From Mya arenaria (lineage: Eukaryota; Mollusca; Bivalvia; Myida; Myidae): a stretch of 64,000 nucleotides of DNA. The stretch lies in NCBI RefSeq assembly GCF_026914265.1, contig NC_069135.1, positions 9,894,887 to 9,958,886 on the forward strand, in the 5' to 3' direction. The notes beneath the pieces were generated by a model that ran no database searches, was not told the origin of the DNA, and saw only the letters and a list, made by a program, of their open reading frames with translations. The position numbers and the translations under genes were made by a program. Below, piece after piece: positions 12,269 to 22,754 of this stretch (position 1 is its first letter; each line of letters opens with the position of its first letter).

Positions 12269-12470
12269 TACTTCACGCTTAATTGTTACTATATTGATGC
12301 AATATGGTCGCATGCTTTGATATATTTATAATTTCGATCAGTTGCTAATATGAATGTATTTACATTGACTGTGTTCAGAAAAATGTTTCGTAATTATATA
12401 ATGTATACGCATGGTATTTTTGTTTAGATTTATTTGTTTGGAATAACCTGAAAGACTGTTTAAATACTTG
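12090..12470 (+). mobile_element. LINE 3'-end fragment containing an (AG)n tract
   Basis: Homologous over about 380 bp to 54,640-55,050: both share the zinc-finger coding end (GAAGATGAATTCATTTTATT-type), AACTACTTCAC, TATATTGATGC-type and GTAATTATATAATGTATAC segments. An (AG)n microsatellite of about 46 bp (12,220-12,266) sits inside and is absent from the other copy. Confidence 0.7.
12220..12266. repeat. (AG)n microsatellite
   Basis: Uninterrupted AG dinucleotide run of about 23 repeats. Confidence 0.97.
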
Positions 12471-12915
12471 ACACAAATGAGGATAACATGTCACAGTCTA
12501 AGAATTAAAACTGGTCGATATGGAAGACATCGCATTGATAGAAACTTCAGATACTGTGAACATATAAGATAAGTATCACCTTCTGTGCATTTGTAATAAA
12601 TATTAAGTTGTACGCAAGCGATATTAACCTAAATATTGAAAGAATTAACCTTTCTTTTTTAGAGTTGATAAACACAAGTTATGAGTGAGAAATTTATAAT
12701 GAATTTAGTGACTTGTATCAATACGTACTAATTTGTTAACTGAAGTATAATAATTGCTTTGATAGTTTGTTTTGATGCATGTTCTTCATAGTGATAGTAT
12801 ATATTTGGTATGTTATACTAAATAGAATATTTACTATTGATTATATAACATTTTGAGGTATGATGAACTGTATGTTTCAATCCAAATAAACTATTCTATT
12901 ATATTATGTTCTATT
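12471..12915 (+). mobile_element. Second LINE 3'-end fragment
   Basis: The start reads RIKTGRYGRHRIDRNFRYCE in one frame, the kind of segment that precedes the C-terminal zinc finger of bivalve LINE ORF2 proteins. The rest is AT-rich 3' untranslated-like sequence ending with AATAAACTATTCTATT repeats near 12,885-12,910. Confidence 0.5.
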
Positions 12916-13780
12916 CTAATCATAAACCTGTCTTGCAATTCTTTTGCTGTCCAGACTGTTAGGATGGGATTGAAAATCTGACATAGGTAGATCTGACAAA
13001 ACACATAAGCGAAAAAAAAATCGCAGGCGCCATTTTGATAATTTATCGATTATATTATTGAAGCTGAACAAAAGAACGAGTTTTAAAATGTATCCATGAA
13101 CAAACTTATTTGTACACGTTAAAGTCTCGAGAAGGCTTCTTACCACTTCCGCAAGACCTATGTTAAACAGTGAAGGTAGACCTGTTTGTTTTCTGGCAAA
13201 CAAACCATGACCATTGCCTCTGTCCCACTGTCCCATTGTATCTCCATCCAATGCAAGGCCAGCACTTAATGCGATTGTACCAGGGGCGGAACCCTCTCGA
13301 GCCACTCCACCTGTATATGCAAATGGTAGGCCAGTTCCTACCTAACCAACATCCACCACACTCTGATGTCAAAGCAGAATCTCCAATCTCCAAAATTTAT
13401 CAGAAGCCACACAAGTTTTAGCTGAACTTTTCGAAGAATAAGGAGGATTTACAACTCACTCAAGCGTAGGCATTATCGTTGACTTCTGGACTGTAACAAA
13501 TTGAATTATAAATTTCTTTTATAGATCACTTGTATATGATTTGTAATATATGCATATACATGTTGAAATAATTCAGTAAAGCACAAAAATGATGATGAAG
13601 GTTTGAGGTCGCTGAATAAATAGTGGTATATGGTACCTATGTACGCGCTTATAGTTCACTTACCTCCGGTTCTTCTTTCATGCCCGTTCGCTATTTTCGC
13701 GCCCACAAATAGTGAGTCACTGGTGACAAGGCGCTGCTGAAGCAGGTGCGGGCTTTCCACGTGACCAATGGACGAGCCTA
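12916..13780. other. Unassigned; coding-like minus-strand segment at 13,100-13,390
   Basis: On the minus strand, 13,130-13,320 reads as glycine-rich, non-repetitive protein (VAREGSAPGTIALSAGL then GNGHGLFARKQTGLPSLF). The open frame (12,916-13,305) runs on into AT-rich sequence. It could be an isolated exon or a decayed element gene; I do not recognise it. The rest, 13,430-13,780, shows nothing. Confidence 0.3.
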
Positions 13781-13817
13781 CTCAAGCGGTCTCATCAATA
13801 ATATGCTCTTTGGAAAT

Positions 13818-14690
13818 ATAATGTCGTAACATCAAGGTGACTAAATGCCGTAAGATCAAGAAGACTAAATGCCGTAAGATCATGAATATTAAATATAGAA
13901 AGATCAACAAGATTGAATGCCGTAAGATCAAGAATACTAAATGCCGTAAGATCAAGGAGATTAACTGTCGAAAGATCAAGAAGACTATATGACGAAAGAT
14001 CAAAAAGACTAAATGTCGAAAGATCAAAAAGACTTCGTGTAAAAGATAAAGAATACTAAATACCGTAAGATCAAGAAGAAAAGATGTCGAAAGATCAAGA
14101 AGTCTAAATGACAAGAGATCAAGAAGACAAAATGCCGTAAGATCATGAATACTAAATGTCGTAAGATCAAGAAGACTAAATGTCGGAAGATCATGAAGAC
14201 TATATGACGAAAGATCAAGAAGACTAAATGTCGAAAGACCAAGAATACTAGATGCCGTAAGATCAAGAAGACCAGATGACGACAGATCAAGAAGCCTAAA
14301 TGTCGAAAGATCAAGAATACTAAATGCTGTAAGATCAAGAATACTAAATGCCGTAAGATCATAAAGACTTAATGTAGAAAGAACAAGATGACTAAATGTC
14401 GAAAAATCAAGAAGACTAGATGTCGAAAGATCATGAATATTAAATGACGAAATATCAAGAAGACTAAATGCCGTAAGATCAAGAATACTAAATGCCGTAA
14501 GAGCAAGAAGACTGAATGTCGAAAGATCAAGAAGACTAGATGACGAAGGAACAAGAAGACTTAATGTCGAAAGACAAAGACTACTATATGCCGTAAGATC
14601 AAGAAGACTAAATGTTGAAAGATCAAGAATACTAAATGCCATAAGATCAAGAACACTTAATGTCGAAAGATCAAGACGACTAAAGGGTGA
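13818..14690. repeat. 24-bp minisatellite, about 36 copies
   Basis: Consensus AAATGCCGTAAGATCAAGAA plus GACT, repeated head to tail with substitutions. The period is a multiple of three, so the minus strand stays open for up to 286 codons as an octapeptide repeat (LDLTAFSL-like) in one frame and for long runs in another. Several frames being open at once, the lack of any non-repeat flanking domain, and neutral-looking variation argue that this is non-coding. Confidence 0.92.
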
Positions 14691-14724
14691 AAAAACAGAC
14701 GTTGGACGGTGAAAAAATCAGAGA

Positions 14725-15240
14725 CAGCTAGTGTTCTCTTCGGCGTACCAAAGGGGACACTTCTTGGCTCATTGCTATTTTAGCCAACATAAATAACATG
14801 TAGAGGACCTTTCTGCATTTGAAAATTGGAAGGAAACTTTTCAAGTGAGTTTCAATCCCTTAAAATAAAATCAGGATAGCACCTCGACGCATATATATTC
14901 TAGACACTCAGTGCCAATAAATCTTAGATAAGTTGACCCCAGCAAGAACCTAGAAGTCACAATGACAAAGAACCTCATTAAGACCAACAAATAGGCGATA
15001 ATTATAACAGGCAATGCCAATCAAACACTCAAATTCATACGTAAGGAAATCAAGGAATGCATTCCACCAGTTAAGACAGCTTCATACAAAACGATGGTCC
15101 GTCATACCCTAAAATGTCTCATCTATCTGAGCCCTTACAGACAGGCCCCCATTAAACCTTTTGGAAAGGTACAGCACGGAGCAGCTCGCTCCGGCTATTT
15201 GAGCCTTGGCAGCGTCAATGACTTCTCTTGTTAATAGACG
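14725..15240 (+). mobile_element. LINE reverse-transcriptase fragment (CR1/Jockey-like)
   Basis: Plus-strand remnant with VLFGVPKGTLLGSLLF (the P-QG-LGPLLF block of non-LTR reverse transcriptase) near 14,733, then KNLEVTMTKNL near 14,945, VKTASYKTMVRHTL near 15,080 and KVQHGAARS near 15,170. These blocks occur in the usual order but are compressed, with a deletion that removed the YADD region, and they lie in more than one frame. Pseudogene. Confidence 0.7.
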
Positions 15241-16145
15241 TCACATAAGGTTTACATGATGGAACGTCATTTGACCCATCACAAACGTCGTTTTTGAAGT
15301 ATCAGAGGTATGTCGAAGATGTTGCGTCATGGATGCATTATAATAGTATAATAATTATAAGAATATGAATGCATTTGAGGAGATATGCGTCCAAATAAGT
15401 GAACACAATCCTGTTCGCCCATAACAACACTGCATTCGATAAACACCCTTTAAGTCCTCGTGATCTTAGAAACCAGACCGCACTTGTCGGGAAGTAACTA
15501 GTTTGATTTGCATCACAGGCCATAATTTAATTTATTCTCACTGCACTACTTCCGTCAGCTTAAGTAATGTCCTTTAGATCAAACTGATAGAAGAATTATT
15601 AACTTAAACTTTTATCAAACGCATTAATATAATAAAACAGCGATTTCTGAAAATGTAATAGATTTGTTCTGTGGTAAGGAAATGCGTTATTTGTTCTTGA
15701 ACTGCAGCCGGAACTCAGTAGATACGCCATAAACCTCCTGGTAACGAGTCCGTGAAAATGTTCCAAAAAATGTAAAATTTTAGTGTTAAAACCAGTCTGG
15801 CATGAGGAAAGTGTCCTATTAAATGAAAAACTCATTTTTATCATCAACTGTCAAATTCAAACTCTACAAAACTGTCACATTCTTCATGTTTTGGCAAAGG
15901 TTCTTTCTTATTTTTTGTTAATGAAATCCCCCACCCACCCCCAACCATTAGTTTTCTTTTCTTTTTACGATTTTGGAGTTGCTTGATTGTTAAGTATACT
16001 TTTTGGCGACGACGCAGTCTCGAGAACATAAACTATTGAGTAATTGGCTGGTGTTAAAGCATGGGGCTCATTTTATGTGCATTGTTAAGTATGTGGTTGA
16101 TATGTATGGTGACATATAACAGCCGTAAGATAACCTGTAAACGTT
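15241..16145. other. Intergenic; includes a dispersed repeat at 15,551-15,755
   Basis: No gene. 15,551-15,755 resembles 39,480-39,680: both have GTCAGCTTAA near one end and ACTGCAGCCGG/ACTGAAGCCGG followed by AAACCTCCTGGTAA/AAACTCCTGGTAA near the other, with diverged sequence between. This looks like a short dispersed repeat of unknown class. Confidence 0.45.
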
Positions 16146-16154
16146 CGCGAATTG

Positions 16155-18045
16155 ATGTACGTGAAGTTAGCGGCCTAGCGGCCTAGCGGCGTGAAGTTAG
16201 CGGCCTAGCGGCCTAGCGGCGTGAAGTTAGCGGCCTGGCGGCCTAGCGGCCTAGCGGCGTGAAGTTGGCGGCCTAGCGGCCTAGCGGCCTGGCGGCCTAA
16301 TTATTTTTTCTATTTCCAAGCAATTGTTAATGCGTTTTTTTTTTTAAACAATGATAAATCAAGGTTTTTTATTCATATAGTTACATAGCGGCCTTAAATT
16401 GTTATATATTCAGAATATTTTTCTTTACCTTTTATTCTAAAACAATTTTAAATTAACTGTTTTATGCACAAATTATCACTCTGAAGCGTTTGTCAAACTT
16501 TTTTCAAAAAGTCGATCAAGCACTTCAGCGACCTAGCGGCATAGAAGCCTGAAATTAGCGGCCTAGCGGCCTAAATTGAATCCTATTTCAAAGCATGTAT
16601 ACATGCATTTTCTTCTAAAACAATAACATTTTAACTGTTTTTATGCACAAATTAACACATTGAAGCGATTATCAACAGTTTTTTTCCAAAAACGTCGATA
16701 AAGCAGTCAGCTATTTCAAAGCATTAAACATGCCTGTTCTTCTTAATCAATGATATATTAACTGTTTATATGCACAAATTATCACTCTGAAGCGTTTTTC
16801 AACTTTTTTTCAAAAAAGTCGATCGAGCACTTCAGCGGCCTAGCGGCCTAGCGGCGTGAAGTTAGCGGCCTGGCGGCCTAGCGGCCTAGCGGCCTAAAAT
16901 GGTATCCTATTTTAAAGCATGTATACATGCATTTTCTTCTAAAACAATGACATATTAACTGTTTTTATGCACAAATTAACACTTTGAAGCTATTAGCGAT
17001 TATCAATATTATTATTTTTTTTAAAGCGTCGATAAAGCAGTCAGCTATTTCAAAGCATTAAACATGCCTGATCTTCTAAAACAATGATATATTTACTGTT
17101 TTATGCACAAATTATCACTCTAAAGCTTTTTTTTATTTTTTTTCAAAAAAGTTGATCGAGCACTTCAGCGGCCTAGCGGCCTAGCGGCGTGAAGTTAGCG
17201 GCCTGGCGGCCTAGCGGCCTAGCGGCCTAAAATGGTTTCCTATTTCAAAGCATGTATACATGCATTTTCTTCTAAAACAATGACATATTAACTGTTTTCA
17301 TGCACAAATTAACACTTTGAAGCAATTAGCGATTATCAACATTTTTTTTTAAAAGCGTCGATAAAGCAGTCAGCTATTTCAAAGCATTAAACATGCCTGA
17401 TCTTCTAAAACAATGATATATTTACTGTTTACATGCACAAATTATCACTCTGAAGCGTTTTTCAACTTTTTTTCAAAAAAGTCGATCGAGCACTTCAGCG
17501 GCCTAGCGGCCTAGCGGCCTAGCGGCGTGAAGTTAGCGGCCTGGCGGCCTAGCGGCCTAGCGGCCTAGCGGCCTAAAATGGTATCCTATTTCAAAGCATG
17601 TATACATGCATTTTCTTCTTAAACAATGGCATATTAACTGTTTTTATGCACAAATTAACACTTTGAAGCTATTAGCGATTATCAACAGTTTTTTTAAAAG
17701 CGTCGATAAAGCAGTCAGCTATTTCAAAGCATTAAACATGCCTGTTCTTCTAAAACAATGATGTATTTATTGTTTTTATGCACAAGTTATCACTCTGAAG
17801 CGTTTTTCAATTATTTTTCAAAAAAGTTGATCGAGCACTTCAGCGGCCTAGCGGCCTAGCGGCGTGAAGTTAGCGGCCTGGCGGCCTAGCGGCCTAGCGG
17901 CCTAAAATGGTTTCCTATTTCAAAGCATGTATACATGCATTTTCTTCTAAAACAATGACATATTAACTGTTTGAATGCACAAATTAACACTTTGAAGCTA
18001 TTAGCGATAATCAACATCTTTTTTTTTCAAAAAAGTCGATTAAGC
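16155..18045 (+). repeat. Left arm of the foldback element (six GC blocks)
   Basis: GC-rich octamer blocks lie near 16,165-16,294, 16,534-16,575, 16,838-16,895, 17,167-17,230, 17,500-17,573 and 17,842-17,905. The second block is a degenerate version (GCGGCATAGAAGCCTGAAAT), and the outermost spacer is of a distinct sort (AAATCAAGGTTTTTTATTCA). Confidence 0.9.
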
Positions 18046-18089
18046 AGTCAGCATACATGCCAATCCTTCTCAAAAATATGTTCATAATC

Positions 18090-20968
18090 GCCTCAGAGTG
18101 ATAGTCTGTGCATAAAAACAGTTAACATATCATTTTTTTAGAAGAAAATGCATGTAGTCATGCTTTGAAATAGGATAGCATTTTAGGCCGCCAGGCCGCT
18201 AGGCCGCTAGGCCGCTAACTTCACGCCGCTAGGCCGCTAGGCCGCTGAAGTGCTTGATCGACTTTTTTTTAAAAAGTTGAAAAACGGTTCAGAGTGATAA
18301 TTTGTGCATAAAAACAATAAATATATCATTGTTTTAGAAGAACATGCATGTTTAATGCTTTGAAATAGATGACTGCTTTATCGACGCTTTTGAAAAAAAA
18401 AACTGTTGATAATCGCTAATAGCTTCAAAGTGTTAATTTGTGCATAAAAACAGTTAATATGTCATTGTTTAAGAAGAAAATGCATGTATACATGCTTTGA
18501 AATAGGATACCATTTTAGGCCGCTAGGCCGCCAGGCCGCTAACTTCACGCCGCTAGGCCGCTAGGCCGCTAGGCCGCTGAAGTGCTCGATCGACTTTTTT
18601 GAAAAAAAAGTTGAAAAACGCTTCAGAGTTATAATTTGTGCATATAAACAGTAAATATATCATTGTTTTAGAAGATCAGGCATGTTTAATGCTTTGAAAT
18701 AGCTGACTGCTTTATCGACGCTTTTAAAAAAAAATGTTGATAATCGCTAATTGCTTCAAAGTGTTAATTTGTGCATAAAAACAGTTAATATGTCATTGTT
18801 TTAGAAGAAAATGCATGTAAACATGCTTTGAAATAGGATACCATTTTAGGCCGCTAGGCCGCTAGGCCGCCAGGCCGCTAACTTCACGCCGCTAGGCCGC
18901 TAGGCCGCTAGGCCGCTGAAGTGCTCGATCAACTTTTTTGAAAAAAAATAAAAAACGCTTTAGAGTGATAATTTGTGCATAAAACAGTAAATATATCATT
19001 GTTTTAGAAGATCAGGCATGTTTAATGCTTTGAAATAGCTGACTGCTTTATCGACGCTTTTAAAAAAAAATGTTGATAATCGCTAATTGCTTCAAAGTGT
19101 TAATTTGTGCATAAAAACAGTTAATATGTCATTGTTTTAGAAGAAAATGCATGTAAACATGCTTTGAAATAGGATACCATTTTAGGCCGCTAGGCCGCTA
19201 GGCCGCCAGGCCGCTAACTTCACGCCGCTAGGCCGCTAGGCCGCTAGGCCGCTGAAGTGCTCGATCAACTTTTTTGAAAAAAAATAAAAAACGCTTTAGA
19301 GTGATAATTTGTGCATAAAACAGTAAATATATCATTGTTTTAGAAGATCAGGCATGTTTAATGCTTTGAAATAGCTGACTGCTTTATCGACGCTTTAAAA
19401 AAAAAAATATTGATAATCGCTAATAGCTTCAAAGTGTTAATTTGTGCATAAAAACAGTTAATATGTCATTGTTTTAGAAGAAAATGCATGTATACATGCT
19501 TTGAAATAGGATACCATTTTAGGCCGCTAGGCCGCCAGGCCGCTAACTTCACGCCGCTAGGCCGCTAGGCCGCTAGGCCGCTGAAGTGCTCGATCGACTT
19601 TTTTGAAAAAAAAGTTGAAAAACGCTTCAGAGTTATAATTTGTGCATATAAACAGTAAATATATCATTGTTTTAGAAGATCAGGCATGTTTAATGCTTTG
19701 AAATAGCTGACTGCTTTATCGACGCTTTTAAAAAAAAATGTCGATAATCGCTAATTGCTTCAAAGTGTTAATTTGTGCATAAAAACAGTTAATATGTCAT
19801 TGTTTTAGAAGAAAATGCATGTATACATGCTTTGAAATAGGATACCATTTTAGGCCGCTAGGCCGCTAGGCCGCCAGGCCGCTAACTTCACGCCGCTAGG
19901 CCGCTAGGCCGCTAGGCCGCTAGGCCGCTGAAGTGCTCGATCAACTTTTTTGAAAAAAAAATAAAAAACGCTTTAGAGTGATAATTTGTGCATAAAACAG
20001 TAAATATATCATTGTTTTAGAAGATCAGGCATGTTTAATGCTTTGAAATAGCTGACTGCTTTATCGACGCTTTTAAAAAAAAAATATTGATAATCGCTAA
20101 TAGCTTCAAAGTGTTAATTTGTGCATAAAAACAGTTAATATGTCATTGTTTTAGAAGAAAATGCATGTAAACATGCTTTGAAATAGGATACCATTTTAGG
20201 CCGCTAGGCCGCTAGGCCGCCAGGCCGCTAACTTCACGCCGCTAGGCCGCTAGGCCGCTAGGCCGCTGAAGTGCTCGATCGACTTTTTGAAAAAAAGTTG
20301 AAAAACGCTTCAGAGTGATAATTTGTGCATATAAACAGTTAATATATCATTGATTAAGAAGATCAGGCATGTTTCATGCTTTGAAATAGCTGACTGCTTT
20401 ATCGACGTTTTTGGAAAAAAACTGTTGATAATCGCTTCAATGTGCTAATTTGAGCATAAAAACAGTTAAAATGTTATTGTTTTAGAATAAATGCATGTAT
20501 ACATGCATTGAAATAGGATTCAATTTAGGCCGCTAGGCCGCTAGGCCGCTAATTTCAGGCTTCTATGCCGCTAGGTCGCTGAAGTGCTTGATCGACTTTT
20601 TTGAAAAAAAGTTTGAAAAACGCTTCAGAGTGATAATTTGTGCATAAAACATTTATTTTAAAATTGTTTTAGAATAAAAGGTAAAGAAAAATATTCTGAA
20701 TATATAACAATTTAAGGCCGCTATGTAACTATATGAATAAAAAACCTTGATTTATCATTGTTTTAAAAGAAACGCATTAACAATTGCTTGGAAATAGAAA
20801 AACTAATTAGGCCGCCAGGCCGCTAGGCCGCTTGGCCGCCAACTTCACGCCGCTAGGCCGCTAGGCCGCCAGGCCGCTAACTTCACGCCGCTAGGCCGCT
20901 AGGCCGCTAGGCCGCTAACTTCACGCCGCTAGGCCGCTAGGCCGCTAGGCCGCTAACTTCACGTACAT
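18090..20968 (-). repeat. Right arm of the foldback element (nine GC blocks)
   Basis: Inverted counterpart of the left arm. Blocks lie near 18,186, 18,517, 18,848, 19,183, 19,522, 19,851, 20,199, 20,527 and 20,812. The degenerate block and the distinct outer spacer are mirrored at 20,527-20,580 and 20,640-20,810, so the outer two units pair one to one with the left arm while the inner units are more numerous. Units at 18,841 and 19,177 are nearly identical over 336 bp. Confidence 0.9.
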
Positions 20969-20977
20969 CGCGAATTG

Positions 20978-21460
20978 TTTTCTGTTAACCACTTCATTTT
21001 CGCGATAATTATCTAGCTACCTAGTTTATGTTCGCGAAACCTTTTCGGTAAGATAAATATCATAATACTTAAAACTGGCTTCAAAGTGCCCAGAACTGCC
21101 ACCTGTTACCTTTTTTAGCTGTATAAACATTAACAGTCTTACTAGTTAGGTTTTGCGAATTGCGCTTAATAAGTAACATATTAACTGGTTAACTAGACAT
21201 CTTACGGCATTTACGTATATGCCACCATAGATATGAAAGTACACTGAAACCACAATTATTAATCCCATTGTCTCTCTTTAACGTATCCATAACTCTTTGA
21301 ACAATACGCATTAGCTATTTATTTTATTTTGTTTAACATCACCATTTTACAACATTCTTCCGCCTTTTAATTTGTTAAAAGGCATCTTTTGACAACTTGT
21401 TCTAAATTTCACGAACTGATGTAGTTTTTATTTGGCATGTTGAAAAGTGCATACCTCTAA
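20978..21460. other. AT-rich intergenic
   Basis: No gene or repeat recognised beyond the target duplication that borders the foldback element. Confidence 0.6.
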
Positions 21461-21464
21461 CTTA

Positions 21465-21818
21465 TCAAAGTTTGCCCGGTGTTGATACGCCGTGAAATAA
21501 AACGGTCGAACCAACGAATACCATTCGGTGGTATGCAAGGATATTTATTCTCACACTCGGGCCTTGCCCATTCAGCGAGTGCTCCGATAAGATTGTTAAT
21601 CATTTTATGTTTTAGAGCAAAATGCACAGACAGAATGCAACCCTGGTGAGAGCTACCCGAGTTCTTTAACATGCAGTGTATAGCACTGCCACATTGGACC
21701 CCCATTTTACGTCCCTCCCGGAAGACGATTAATATTTGTTTAGTAGTGCTGCGGGGATTCAAATCTGCGACCCCGGGATTGACGGTCAAGTGTTTAACCA
21801 CTAGACCACGGATCCGCC
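21465..21818 (-). mobile_element. tRNA-derived SINE
   Basis: On the minus strand from about 21,818 the sequence has a pol III A box (TGGTCTAGTGGTTA) and a B-box-like GATTTGAATCC, spaced as in tRNA, but no pairing acceptor stem. It is followed by a non-tRNA body (GGGAGGGACGTAAAATGGGG, CACTGCATGTTAAAGAACTC, TTCTGTCTGTGCATTTTGCT) and an end near 21,465. This is the build of a mollusc SINE with a conserved central domain. A 151-codon open frame across it (21,457-21,912, minus) is incidental. Confidence 0.75.
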
Positions 21819-21822
21819 ACCA

Positions 21823-22321
21823 TACGGGCTTCCATTCTACCTTAAAGTGGTGTTGAAGTATCACGTGGTGGTGGGTGCACACACTAACAGTATTTGTTTT
21901 ACGTGAGTTCACGTTAGTGTTCAGTTTACAATCGTGAAAGTACTGTTTTCTTTATAAACTATATGACAATTTGTCTATAGAGATTAGCAAAACAACGAAG
22001 ATAACATGGTAAATACAAACAAACATTTTATTTCACTGGGGTCTGTTGTTCATATTTCAGTACAGATGGATTGATGGTGAACAGAGCTAAGGTGCTGAAG
22101 GGGCACAAACTGGCCTCTTACGGCGCTTCCAACGAAATCGACACCGTCCTTTTCCCCGTTAACGAGCTTTCCACCTAACACTGAAGTCGGGCCCGTCGTA
22201 AAGCATGAACTACAAATCCTCTGACATCGCGTTCGTCTAATATAGCGATAATGATACGCCCACAGTGTCACGTGACCTCTTAGTAAGGGCCATCCGGCAA
22301 TTTCACAGAAGCATACGATAC
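21823..22321. other. Unassigned
   Basis: A 98-codon minus-strand open frame (22,050-22,346) runs into the MITE and has no recognisable protein character. Nothing else seen. Confidence 0.4.
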
Positions 22322-22324
22322 TAA

Positions 22325-22627
22325 AGCACCAGTCAAATGTAACCACGCCCCCCCCCCCAGGTCCGGGGAATAGCCGGGACCTTGACTTTCGGTCCAGCCA
22401 ACCCCGGGGACGAACAAATGGTTAAACCCCGGCCAAATACCCCCGCACCCTAGAGACTCTATATAAGGCCCAATCTCCGCTAAATTTGGCGCTATGACAA
22501 AACCACCGGGGTCACCCGGCCTTGCGGGGCCACCTGGAAAGTAAAAACACGGCCCTTTCCCCCGGCTATCCCTGGTATACCCCCCGGACCTGGGGGGGGG
22601 GGGGCATGGTTACAATTGACTGGTGCA
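22325..22627. mobile_element. GC-rich MITE, copy 2
   Basis: 303 bp, same termini as copy 1 with the first base changed (AGCACCAGTC at the left, GACTGGTGCA at the right). Flanked by TAA (22,322-22,324 and 22,628-22,630). Confidence 0.88.
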
Positions 22628-22754
22628 TAATACAGAAGATATACTTGACAATCAGATATAAAATTTATTAAAGGCGGTAAAACATAACAATAAATGCAAT
22701 TATTAATCAACTTTTACGTATTTGACGCGATACGGGGACACTCGCGGTACTAAT

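Larger units (their letters stand above)
16155..20968. mobile_element. Foldback-type transposon, 4.8 kb, 9-bp target duplication
   Basis: The element starts ATGTACGTGAAGTTAGCGG and ends with the exact inverted complement. It is flanked by the direct repeat CGCGAATTG (16,146-16,154 and 20,969-20,977). Almost the whole length is two inverted arms, left about 16,155-18,045 and right about 18,090-20,968, meeting at a short unpaired centre. Each arm is a tandem array of ~335-bp units: a GC-rich block built from the octamer GCGGCCTA plus a GCGGCGTGAAGTTA variant, then an AT-rich spacer that is itself a diverged dimer (CAAATTAACACTTTGAAG half and CAAATTATCACTCTGAAG half). No transposase is encoded. 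Long arms made of subrepeats plus a 9-bp duplication match Foldback elements (MuDR/Foldback superfamily); the superfamily call is inference. Confidence 0.9.

Noticed and set aside
13782-14642. 286-codon open frame on the minus strand as a gene
   Set aside because: It is entirely a 24-bp minisatellite; other frames are open too and there is no non-repeat domain.
16155-20968. CRISPR-like array or bacterial repeat region
   Set aside because: Spacers are repeated, not unique, the array is inverted about its centre, and the genome is animal; the 9-bp duplication marks a transposon.
16155-20968. Assembly artefact from inverted duplication
   Set aside because: Kept as a possibility, but the exact 9-bp duplication outside the tips and the differing unit numbers of the arms are not expected from a simple artefact.
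21745-21818. Functional tRNA gene
   Set aside because: A and B boxes are present but the acceptor stem does not pair and a SINE body follows directly.
21457-21912. 151-codon minus-strand open frame as a gene
   Set aside because: It runs through a tRNA-derived SINE (A and B boxes) and has no protein-like character outside it.
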